Source of the DNA: Dreissena polymorpha
Lineage: Eukaryota; Mollusca; Bivalvia; Myida; Dreissenidae
DNA length: 64,000 bases
Assembly (NCBI RefSeq): GCF_020536995.1
Contig: NC_068359.1
Span: 125,706,314-125,770,313, forward strand
Direction of reading: 5' to 3'
Made by a program: the position numbers and the translations under genes. The notes under the pieces were generated by a model. The model was not told the origin of the DNA and ran no database searches. It saw only the letters and a list, made by a program, of their open reading frames with translations. Below are positions 23,154 to 64,000 of the stretch, piece after piece (positions within the stretch are counted from its first letter, which is position 1; the number at the start of each line of letters is the position of its first letter).

Positions 23154-24386
23154 GTGAGTACCATAACAGTTGAAAAGTTAGTTTTGTTTAGTTAAAGTTT
23201 TGGTTCACAGTTTTGTTTGTTATTTGGCAAAATTTACATGTATGCATTGAGTCTTGATTTCAGCTCGATTGTGGACTGAAGAAGATTGCCAGCAGAGGGA
23301 TTGGATACAAAATACAAAGTAAGTACTGAGTTTCTTACTAAAAGTTTTGAGTTGTATTCATTGTGTGTTAATATGCTATGATTGCTATGAACATGGCTTT
23401 TGTATTTCAGCGAAGACAACATAGGTAAGTAAAATTGTTATTTGTTTCAAGTTTACTGTTATAGTTCAATATTGTGTTTATAAATTGTAAGTTGTACAAA
23501 CACATTCAAAAGTTTCTGATTATGCTTTCGATTTCATTTTAGCTTTTTTGCTGGACGAGTGTTCTCAACTACTAGACGAGTCAGGTTTACTACCAGGCGA
23601 GCAGTGACAACAAGGCGCCTTTGTGGAAACAACACAACAAAAAAGTGAGTATGAGTTGAAATTGTTTTTCTGTATGTTACACTTAAATGCAAAATTGTGC
23701 ACATAAACTGTAAGTTGTACAAACACAGTGAAAGTTTCTTATCATGCTTTCTATTTCATTTCAGCTCTACTGCAAGACGAGCAGTGACAGCAAGGCGCCT
23801 GAACATGCAACACAATACAAAAAAGTAAGTATCAGTCAAACAGTTGGTAGAGTTGTGTGTTTTTTTTAGAACTTTGTGTTTACTTTTTCATTTGATACAT
23901 GGTATATTACACATGCATGCTTTTTATCATTTCAGGCTGTTTACTTTCATCGTTTACTGTTTAACACAATTTGCTTTTCTATTTTCAGTGCCAATTTGCA
24001 AACCTTGATGTGGACACCGAGTAGTCAATACATACGTGTGGCGTATAGCTGCGACAAAACCGTGGGTCCATCGCACCGATAACTTGAACATTGGCCCGTG
24101 TATGGACATCAGTGCAACTTTGTGAATCCATGTATCTTTGTGAATCCATGTAACATTGCGAATGTGTGTCGATCGAAAAATGTGTACATTCTGAACTGAA
24201 ACGAACTCGGTGTTGCAAGTGGCAAGTGTTGACAGTGTGTATGTTTATGTTTATGTTTTTACATGAAAACTAAAGGAGATTGTTCTCCTACCTTTTTTTT
24301 CCTTGTTTTATTGCGCTGGCCAGCAATATTGATGTATTGATGTATGTGTTTGTGTTTAAACTATGCAATACCAAAATCAAACAAAA

Positions 24387-24392
24387 AATAAA
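24387..24392 (+). terminator. Poly(A) signal ending the micro-exon array
   Basis: AATAAA about 400 bp into the last exon-like block. Confidence 0.5.
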
Positions 24393-24418
24393 CATTAACA
24401 GTCATTAACTGTGTTTGG

Positions 24419-24515
24419 GCGGCCGAGGGGTTTAAGACTCCACAAGTGTGAAGCGCACTGATAGCACTTGGGGGTAAACACCTCGGTATTTCGGTGCTAA
24501 AATGTTTTCACGGTG
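24419..24515 (+). repeat. tRNA-like A-box segment
   Basis: GCGGCCGAGGGGTTTAAGAC resembles the D-arm of Ser/Leu-type tRNAs, but I cannot fold a full cloverleaf. Possibly another member of the tRNA-like set. Confidence 0.25.
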
Positions 24516-25014
24516 CTTATTTTGACGCACTGTTAGAACTACCAACCAGTTAATGATTGCATGATCTATAAAACCAATTTTAAGTCTACTTGGGCACAAG
24601 AGATTCCAAGTACCAAAATACCAACAATTAACAAGCAGACGCTTTTCAAAACTATGACCGCTGAGATTGATAGTCAGATGGAGTCCTGCCCATTTAGCTG
24701 TGTAGCGGTCTAGGGCGGGGTTGCAAGTCAATACGAAATGAGGCGCTATAAAGCAACTCGTCCCCGTTATGACCGTCAATACTTTCGACACTATCTGGGA
24801 ATCCTTTCAACACCACATTGTTGCGCTGTTGGAAGGGTGGTAGGCACGCATGGTGACATGCCTGTGCTTTGCTATGCGACACCATGGTATTTTCGTACGG
24901 TGACACGAAATATCTTAATCTGGCTCTCTCAGAAACGCAGGCACGCGTTGACCGAACCTGACCGATGACCGAGCAATAACATTTCTATTAAGTGCTTCAA
25001 TGCACAAAGTCTGC

Positions 25015-25098
25015 TAGGGCTGGGGTGGGAAGGCGACTTCTCTTGTACTCAGACAAGAGGAACGGTCACAAGTCCGTGAAAACGCCGAGTGACACCAC
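25015..25098 (+). ncRNA. tRNA-like remnant with long hairpin
   Basis: Hairpin CTCTTGT/ACAAGAG followed by ACGG-TCACAAGT-CCGT and ACGCCGAGTGACACC. Shares this 3' part with 26213-26290. D-arm weak. Confidence 0.4.
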
Positions 25099-26212
25099 TA
25101 GCTTTCAATCGTACAAAGCAAAAAACTTTCAAACTTTAGTTTGAGGTGAAATGATAAAAAAAACTATATAAACAACTAACCGTTATAAGATATTTGCCAT
25201 ATGGACACAAACTATGCTACTCAATGTTGCGTTGAACATTAATTGCGCCTTACGAACTACTCGTGTTGAAACTAACATTGAGTGACTCGTAAACTTAAAG
25301 CAGTTACTCGCTTTTGACTGCATACACATTTTGTACAACGGCTCGTTATTGGTATAACTTGTCTTTCAATGAGACACATTAACACAAACGTTCAACAGTA
25401 TTTAGGCTTTATATTGCGCTTGTAGAATATACGAACAAAACACACTATATAAATGACGTTTAGGGATTATTTTGACTTTCCATTTGAGATGATATGATGA
25501 AAAAGTATATACATCAGTTTAAGCGACTTTCATGACATTCACCACATGGCCATAAACTTGCGTTATTCAATGAAATGTTAAAATTTCGCTAGCAAAATAA
25601 ATAAAAACTATATACGCAGTTTCATAACTTTCGATGTATGATCATGAAGTTTGAAATTGTGCAAAGCAATTTTGCGTTAAAAGTTGCATGCAGTTTAAAA
25701 CCTGAAACATTTCGCTACACTTCAACCGTATTCAACACTCAAGAACTCAATTGTTTGTACAGAACAATACGAATGTTCCCATTTTGAAACGACAGTCAAG
25801 TAACACAACCGCTTGAATGTTTTGAAAAGCAGTATCGCTTCATCGCTATGATTTGGTTGTGAGATGTAATATATAGTATAGTAGCATCAATGTTACAGAC
25901 CCGTAAGCACATTCATACACCTGCTTTAATATTTCGGAAAGCAGTATTACTTCAATGATATGGTTTGTTTATAAGATACAATATATGATGTATTGATGTA
26001 ACAGATCTGTATGCGCATGTTAAACAACTACTTGATTAGTTTGGAAAGCAGTGTCGCTTCAATGCTGCGTCAAAACATTTTTGCAAGATGTGAAAAATAT
26101 CTATTTGAATGGGATTTCTGAGGTTTAGCCATCGCCGAAAGGCCAATGTTTCTTCATGTATGTATGACAAAAGTTACTGCTATATTTGCTAGTATGCTAG
26201 TCCGTATTGCAT

Positions 26213-26290
26213 ATCGCAAGGTGGTAAAGCGGCTCTTTTCATTTCGCTGTGAAAAGAACGGTCACAAGCCCGTACAAACGCTGAGTGACA
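26213..26290 (+). ncRNA. tRNA-like remnant with long hairpin, second copy
   Basis: Hairpin CTTTTCA/TGAAAAG, then ACGG-TCACAAGC-CCGT and ACGCTGAGTGACACC. Lies 40 bp before the cloverleaf at 26330. Confidence 0.4.
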
Positions 26291-26329
26291 CCTCTTGATC
26301 ATGTAGCTTGTATGAAACGTGTTTATACA

Positions 26330-26405
26330 ACCACAGTAGTTCAAAGCAGAACGCTTTTCCTTCTTCGAGGGAGAAGAAATCTGGGTGCAAGTCCCGGCTT
26401 TGGTT
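26330..26405 (+). ncRNA. tRNA-like cloverleaf, second copy
   Basis: Acceptor ACCACAG with CTTTGGT (6 of 7 pairs), D-arm GTTC/GAAC (26339-26352), long anticodon arm CTTTTCC/GGAGAAG (26354-26376), and T-arm CTGGG-TGCAAGT-CCCGG (26381-26397). The D-arm matches the element at 8894-8962 (TAGTTCAAAGCAGAACGC against TGGTTCAAGGAAGAACGC), so they are related. The long anticodon arm makes decoding unlikely. Confidence 0.55.
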
Positions 26406-26607
26406 ATAACACGAATACTACTCGCTGCTCAATAGCAATATTCATCATCCTATCCTTAACCATAATACCACTAGGCTCTATTAAGAGTAGCTTTGGAAAG
26501 GGAGTTAATAGCAGCTGCATGAGTGCTTTCATAAAATGTAAACGGTCGACCTTTACGGTTGCAAAATTGAAATACGATTTCAATGTTTTGAAGCATAATG
26601 TCTACAT

Positions 26608-26785
26608 CGGGACCAAATGCCCATAGGTTCGATTTCGACTTGCTACACTCACGATTGAAATGAACCGTTTGAACATTCGCTGATAATAGGCATGCAATAA
26701 CAATCCAACGCTGAAATGACTCACACTCCTACGCAATTAATTTTATCGCGGGACCAAATACCCATAGGCTCGATTTCGAGTTGCT
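26608..26785 (+). repeat. Pair of direct repeats
   Basis: CGGGACCAAATGCCCATAGG then TTCGATTTCGA at 26608-26645 recurs with few changes at 26749-26785, 141 bp away. Unexplained. Confidence 0.6.
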
Positions 26786-27408
26786 TTGTTTGTTAAAATG
26801 TTTATATTGACAAAGATCTTTCGGCGTGGCTCTGCAAAAGCCAATTTTTTTTAAGACATTGATAAAATGATGATATATTCCACATTGCATTCAGCTACTA
26901 TCATAATGACAACAATACAGCAGCCACGAGTGAAAATATATTTTTCTCTGATCACGAGTGAATTAAAATCGATATTCCACCCAATCTAACAAATTTTCTT
27001 TTTTTATGCTCACAAATTAATATTTTTATACGTTTGCCAATCCGTTCAAACCAATTTCCCATTGGGCGCCCCAAAATATCATTACCGCTTTTACAATAAG
27101 CGTTGCAAATAGTTCACAAGAAAACAAACGTTGAACAATAACTTGTTTGTATTTACAATGCAAGACATATCAAGTGAAAAGAAAAAACACTGATAACATC
27201 ATTTTAAAAATAAATAATCATATGGTGACAGAATTTGTTTATGTCATGTTGGCGTATTAATATGCGGAGTCTCTTTATAGCGTAAATAACGCTAACAATG
27301 TCTTCGCCATTTTTACCAAAATGCACATGTAAGGAGTGTTAACAATTAAATGGAATTAACTGGAAAAAATCAACAGTAAGTGTTCGTGCCAATTTTATCT
27401 CAAACTAG

Positions 27409-29498
27409 TTAATCGCTATCACTGTCTGGAATCATGCGAATATGCTTGTAGCGTGGTTGATCAGGAAAATCAGGCGAAACATCCGGTGTTGGTGTTGGAG
27501 ATTTCACTTGTTGATTAAACACATTCTCCTGGGACAGACCCATTTCAGAGCTGTGAAAATTGAAAGTAACGTTGCCGTGGAAATTTGAGTTTACAAAGAA
27601 TCCTCTTCCCATCGGTAAATCACTCATTGACGTGGTTGCAGTTGCAGATGGAGGAAGATTCTGCTTTGCTACAGCAGTTTGGTTTGATTGGCATCCTGCT
27701 GAAAATAAGGAATCTTGAACGAATGGTGATAATTGCTAATTTAAAGGTAAGTGATCATTTTCTTTATATTTGAGATATGTACAGTGGCACTAAGGTGACA
27801 TCAGCGCTCCAAACAAATTAAGTCGGGGAAACACAAAATAAGTCTGTTTTCACGAGTTATTTTTTTTAGCTTTGATGTCACCTTAGTGCCACCATACATA
27901 TGCAAATGAGTTAAATGTTAATTAATTTTACCTGTATGGGGTGATTCTGGGCTCTGTTATCCCAGCATCCGCCTTCATCTCTGCCATGATGCCGTACAGC
28001 TTGTTTATACCAATTGCTGACCTCCTGAGCCTAGCTGTGTGCTGTTGCACGGTGTGAGGAAGAACGGACTGTCATCTCCTCTCATTTCCACCGGCCGTTT
28101 GTCTGCATACAGCTTATACAGATGAACTGGGTCTCTGTTGGGCTCTTCGGGGACTGCATAAGCCCTTGGTTTGACTGACCTAACAAAATTATACGTTATT
28201 TGTGTATAAAATAGTAATACTGAATTCAAAAGTTTCCACTTAGTTGCTTTAAACCATATAAAAACATGATATCAATGGTTTTTGTTTGGCGATTAATCAT
28301 TAAGTTCATTTATTAATCATTAATTAATTGGTCGTCTGTTACTTATGGGTCAGCCATAATATTTTTAATACATACAAAATTATTATATCATTAATAAGTT
28401 AACCATTTTGTTGATTTAAAATATTTTATAAATATAAGCATGTTACATTTACATTAATTTTGCCATGCAAATTTTATAAACCACTAATAATTATTTTTAT
28501 TAAATTAAATACTTCAATTAATAGGCAATACATGATTTGATGAATTTAGTTCAATGTTTCAGACATAGAAATTTACCTGGTATTTCTTGGATTTTTCCCT
28601 GTTCTGGTCTTGGTTTGGCGCTCGGTATCGAGTGTGATGTACTCCTCGCCTGACTCAAAATCAACACCAAGTGTAACGTCCCCCCCCCCCAGCAGAGTTT
28701 ATGTATTTCATTTCCCGTTCTCAGGCCGAAATGGGTTGTGCAGATCATCCACAACGAATGAATCAAGGCTCTGGGACTAGAATCTCCTAGTGTATGGGCT
28801 GAATACATTGCCTCGATGTGCTCTTTTGTAAGTGCCACAGCCTCTCTGGATTTATTCCAATAGCCTTGTTTTTTCAATGCATTTTGTTTACTTTTCATCA
28901 CTTCCCAGACTTTGGCAAATTCTTTGTCATTCATGAGTGATAAGTTACTGTTATTGTGTTTTAAATAGCGGTCAATTGAGCCGATGATGCCTCGCAGTGT
29001 TGTGGGCTCGTACTCACTTCTATCTTTTTTGGTGACACCAAACAAGAATTCACAAATCAGATTGTTCAACTCATGCGCAGGAATATTTTCAACATTTCTT
29101 GAGTCTTGTTTGTGAAGAAGATGTTGGTTGAAGAGTTTCATGTCACTTACTGTTTTCTTTTTGGTGTTCATATTTTCATTTTCATTCGGGAAATTGTCAA
29201 TATTGACATCGCGGAACTGCCGTTTCATGGTTGTTGCTGTATCCGTTATTGCTGCAGTGGCTGTTGATGACTGTATCCCAGTAGAAATTGTTTCTGAAGC
29301 CCTTTCATATATTTGGTTTGTTTCTGTTATGGATAACAGTGTTGCTGATACTTTTGTTGCTGCTGATACTGTTGCTGTTGTTTCTTCTGCTAAACTTAAT
29401 GTCTCATTAAGATTTTCTGTATTTTCATTAAAATAATCTTCAATATCAAAAATATCCGAGAACATTAAATTAATTTCATCGTTTTCCATTTCATTCAT
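27409..29498 (-). pseudogene. Crypton-type tyrosine recombinase-derived gene (KIAA1958/DUF3504-like), incomplete
   Basis: Three exon-like pieces: 28577-29498, 27932-28179 and 27409-27698. The first holds an acidic, Thr/Ser-rich N-terminus and a DNA-binding core (FLFGVTKKDRSEYEPTTLRG, LIHSLWMICTTHFGLRTGNE) with the first catalytic Arg in FGLRTGNE. The second has RAYAVPEEPNRDPVHLYK, KRPVEM and INKLYGIMAEM, ending at ITPY. The third has GRGFFVNSNFHGNVTFNF and ends HIRMIPDSDSD. The part that should follow ITPY (second Arg, GH and catalytic Tyr of the family) is absent; the intron there is only about 230 bp and holds a MITE. The frame slips at an 11-base G/C tract (28680-28690) and again in the second piece. 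Either a decaying transposon copy, a domesticated fragment, or partly an assembly artefact at the homopolymer. Confidence 0.7.
27779..27897. mobile_element. Short MITE inside the Crypton-like intron
   Basis: The 20-bp terminal inverted repeats at 27784-27803 and 27873-27892 (GTGGCACTAAGGTGACATCA and its complement) match exactly, with near-matching flanks. Total about 115 bp with no coding capacity. A non-autonomous DNA element sitting where the missing catalytic exon would be expected. Confidence 0.75.
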
Positions 29499-29664
29499 TG
29501 TTAAGTTTCAGAGTAAAGGCTTAAAAAGCAGACGACAGTGTGTACATGTATGTTCAAGAGAAGTTACTCCGTATGTTGATATAAATATTCATTGAAGAGT
29601 TCTCGCTCTTGATGGAAGAATGCGTGGGTGTCACAATGGGGTAAAACAAATAGTTCCGGTAAAA

Positions 29665-29692
29665 CAGTGAAAATTATCGATAATTTTCACTG
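29665..29692. repeat. Perfect 28-bp palindrome
   Basis: CAGTGAAAATTATC followed by its exact complement. Further partial copies (TTTTCACTGATAATTTTCACTG) follow to about 29745. Confidence 0.8.
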
Positions 29693-29774
29693 ATAATTTT
29701 CACTGTAATAACAGTGAAATTATCAGTTTTAATTCACTGATATTTCTCTATAAACCACAGGAAAGCATAAAATA

Positions 29775-29783
29775 AATAAATAA

Positions 29784-29849
<66 letters not shown>
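29775..29849. repeat. Microsatellite (AAAT)n then (AT)n
   Basis: A short AAAT run merges into about 30 AT repeats. Confidence 0.95.
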
Positions 29850-29852
<3 letters not shown>

Positions 29853-31985
29853 TTTCTAAGTTAAACAATAAAACAGAAGTTTGTAAGGTTATTGTAATTT
29901 GCAAGTAAAACATGTTAACGACATTGGGGCTATTTTAAAATGTGACGAAACAATTTGTTGAAATAAGTTTGATTTAGGAATAATAAATTGTCTAATACAT
30001 TATAACGAGAGAAACTCATGTAACCATCCGCTGCACTTTTTATTTATGGCAAATAATATATTACCCTTACACTACCTTTAAACTACAAATCTGGAATTTC
30101 AGAATTGGTCTGGTTGTATAATAGTTTTGATAAAAAACACCGCTTCTATCTTGTATAGTCCATAGCTATATTGTTGTCTTGCACTTAGATGTACATAGAC
30201 TGAGACGCACACCGACAGTTTCGAACAAGAACATTTAAGGTGGTTACACTTTTCGAATTGGCTAGAAACATGCAATCTTTTGAGAAATGCATATTATTGA
30301 AGTATGCATTCCATGTAATTATCGGTGTTAAGATTTCCTCGGTTTCTGCATTGAATGCAATAAGGTATAGCATATGGTACCGAAAACATCGAACATTATC
30401 AGTGGTCTAAAAGGGCAGAGAAGATTATATCCATTTGTACAAAATATCGAATGGTTTTGGCGTGTATTTATGTATCAATCTTGTTGACATATTTAAATTA
30501 TAGAAGTTTAATGTCCTGACACGAACCTATTCCTTAGTAATTTCGTTATTTCACTGAAAACGAATCTCGAAAATTTAAGATACCAAATATACGGGCGTGT
30601 ATCAGGTAACTTCAACGATGACTTTGCTTGAAATACACGAGCGAGAGCTTTGGTTTCAAATGATGAATGTTAGATGACAAGTATGGTTCTGGAGCTGATT
30701 ATGTGAAGTATTCAACATTAAGGAACATAACGGCATCATTTAACGTTAAATGTCCACAATGCACGTTCAAGTCTGTATGTAGGGTTTAAGAGCTGTATAT
30801 CATTAATTTGATGGTGAGAATAAAATTTACACACAACAACAATACGTCAACAGCAAAAGCAATGCATTTTAATTCATGTTAACATAATAATCACATAAAA
30901 GCCCATGCTTGGTTAAAGCAAGCAGTCAATAAATAACAACAACATCGTCAAATCAATTCCTTAAACGAATAAATGTCAATTACAATTACATTTATATCGA
31001 AAATGAAACAAATCTTATTCAGAAAAGAATAAAACTCAACTATACTGTAACTCTATACGCCATTATTGTATAGTTCGATACGACATATCAACATATGCAA
31101 CACTTACAAACTTAATGACAGCTCGATGTCACACAAGGAACATAAATGTATGCGGATTGCAACACAGCTTGATTTTGAAGTAAGCAAAACTGCACACCGA
31201 TTTAAAACATTATTTAAATGCGATACGAAGGACATTACTTATGATGTCAATATTACTTCTAAACATATCGTTTTCCGTTTTCAAAAAATGTTCCTGAAAA
31301 AATAAAATAAAACTTTGACCCAATGTTGCTTTCCATAGCTTTGTTTCTGTATAAAATCCAAATACAATATCGGTGATTTTAATATCTTGTTATAAACTCA
31401 TTATATTTAAATTAAATTCAAAAGGACATTGATCCAAATATTACAAAACAGCTCAACAAGATACGAGTCTGCTTTAAATCTATATACATTGATCTAAACG
31501 TAGAATAACACTCATTGAGAAAAAACTATTGAAATACTGAACAATATAAAGCGCTTTGCTTTTTACCAATACACTCTTTTCAAGCCGATCTCAGAAGTTA
31601 ATTCGCATGTCCGTATTTTAACTAGACGTATTTATTTACTTTTCGAATATGAGTAGTACTAGTATAATCAAATATATGAAAGCAGTCATCCCAGATGTAA
31701 CCTCTTGGGCAGTTTAGGGACTATTGTTGCGACAACGGTCTCAGGAATGGCTACTTCGATTAGTACTCCAGAACTGTATCTTGTAACATTTGGGCCCTCT
31801 AGTGTAGCCATTCTCTTAAAATAGCAAATGTTGCGACTTTCTAAAAAGCAGAGTATGTACAGATGTTAATTCATGACAAACGGAGGGCAGACCGTCAGTC
31901 CGCTTCATTCAATCTGGTAATGGACAAGTGAGACAAATGCAATTTTCATTTGCAAAGCCTATGCATGCTCTGTTTGGCAACAATG
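29850..31985. other. Intergenic stretch between the Crypton-like gene and the EGF/sushi gene
   Basis: AT-rich, no supportable gene. Contains the downstream flank, and probably the 3' UTR, of the EGF/sushi gene (minus strand). Confidence 0.5.
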
Positions 31986-31990
31986 TTTAT

Positions 31991-63945
<31,955 letters not shown>

Positions 63946-64000
63946 CTAGCACGAATAATAAGAGACATTTTACCTGAACACAACACTGAAAATGTTTATA

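Larger units (their letters stand above)
18640..24410 (+). ncRNA. Array of over 30 small exon-like blocks: putative multi-spliced non-coding transcript
   Basis: Each block follows a T-rich ...TTTCAG acceptor and ends at GTAAGT or GTGAGT. Longer blocks: 19249-19303, 19521-19597, 19645-19705, 19762-19849, 20014-20069, 20125-20201, 20260-20320, 20376-20442, 21279-21331, 21408-21484, 21546-21629, 21692-21770, 21836-21909, 21964-22051, 22112-22209, 22268-22348, 23264-23318, 23411-23424, 23543-23644, 23765-23824, and a last exon from 23936 or 23989. Eleven blocks of 9-10 nt are listed separately. Introns are mostly 70-170 bp. Many blocks have stops in every frame and lengths are not multiples of three, so coding is unlikely. 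Blocks resemble each other (ATTTCACATGCAG starts, CTCTACAGAAGCAAG ends), pointing to tandem exon-intron duplication. AATAAA at 24387-24392 closes the unit. Function unknown. Confidence 0.6.
3168..26800. mobile_element. Fossil block of a large DNA virus, herpes/malacoherpes-like (edges approximate)
   Basis: A dense cluster of small genes on both strands with close TATA and poly(A) signals, a BIR protein, several RING-finger proteins and a UL24-like nuclease remnant, plus tandem arrays and tRNA-like elements. Malacoherpesviruses of bivalves are known for several BIR and RING genes; UL24 nucleases are a herpesvirus hallmark. The left edge meets an assembly gap; the right edge passes into the Crypton-like gene without a gap, which favours integration. 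Most genes look broken (several breaks overall), so it reads as a fossil; only some 24 kb of a much larger genome is here. Alternative: another nuclear large DNA virus, or a host cluster of captured genes. Confidence 0.5.

Noticed and set aside
23876-24082. 68-residue open frame in the last block of the micro-exon array
   Set aside because: It crosses an acceptor site and has no recognisable domain; the opposite strand is equally open.
27050-27080. TTGGGCGCCCCA sequence resembling a primer-binding site beside an LTR
   Set aside because: No LTR ends, no paired repeat and no reverse transcriptase remnant nearby.
28680-28690. Treating the 11-base homopolymer as a certain mutation in the Crypton-like gene
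   Set aside because: Homopolymer length is a common assembly error, so the frame slip there may not be real.

Overview
The window looks like bivalve mollusc genomic DNA, possibly Dreissena-like; this is inferred from repeat families and gene style, not proven. It is AT-rich, with long introns, tRNA-derived SINEs, foldback MITEs of kinds common in bivalves, a mariner fragment and a Crypton-derived gene. One unsized assembly gap (100 N) lies at 3068-3167.

Layout. 1-3067: intergenic, with SINE-like pieces and a 161-bp direct repeat. About 3168-26800: a block unlike its surroundings, which I read as a fossil of a large DNA virus of herpes/malacoherpes type. It holds compact small genes on both strands, several with a TATA box and a poly(A) signal close to the coding ends: a BIR (IAP-like) protein, three RING-finger genes (two clearly paralogous), a Cys-rich protein and a UL24-like PD-(D/E)XK nuclease remnant. 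It also has tandem arrays of about 253 and 380 bp, tRNA-like cloverleaves, and, at 18.6-24.4 kb, a remarkable plus-strand array of over 30 exon-like blocks (down to 9-10 nt), each between consensus splice sites and ending in a poly(A) signal. Most genes in the block are broken. 27409-29498: minus-strand Crypton-type tyrosine recombinase-derived gene that lacks its catalytic 3' half and has a MITE in an intron.

31991 to beyond the right edge: one large host gene on the minus strand, 30 exons seen, 5' end outside the window. From N- to C-terminus it encodes 11 EGF-like domains, an EB-like module, 10 sushi domains, a second EB-like module, 3 sushi domains, one transmembrane helix and an acidic, proline- and basic-patch-containing cytoplasmic tail (about 1,470 residues visible). 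Nearly every extracellular exon is one domain with phase 1 at both ends. The introns carry a mariner fragment, MITEs (some nested), an element with repeated CCGGACAATCGGC-like motifs and a diverged duplication.

The most interesting part is the fossil viral block, above all the micro-exon array with its neighbouring tRNA-like elements. The array looks like a spliced, probably non-coding transcript built by tandem duplication of exon-intron units.
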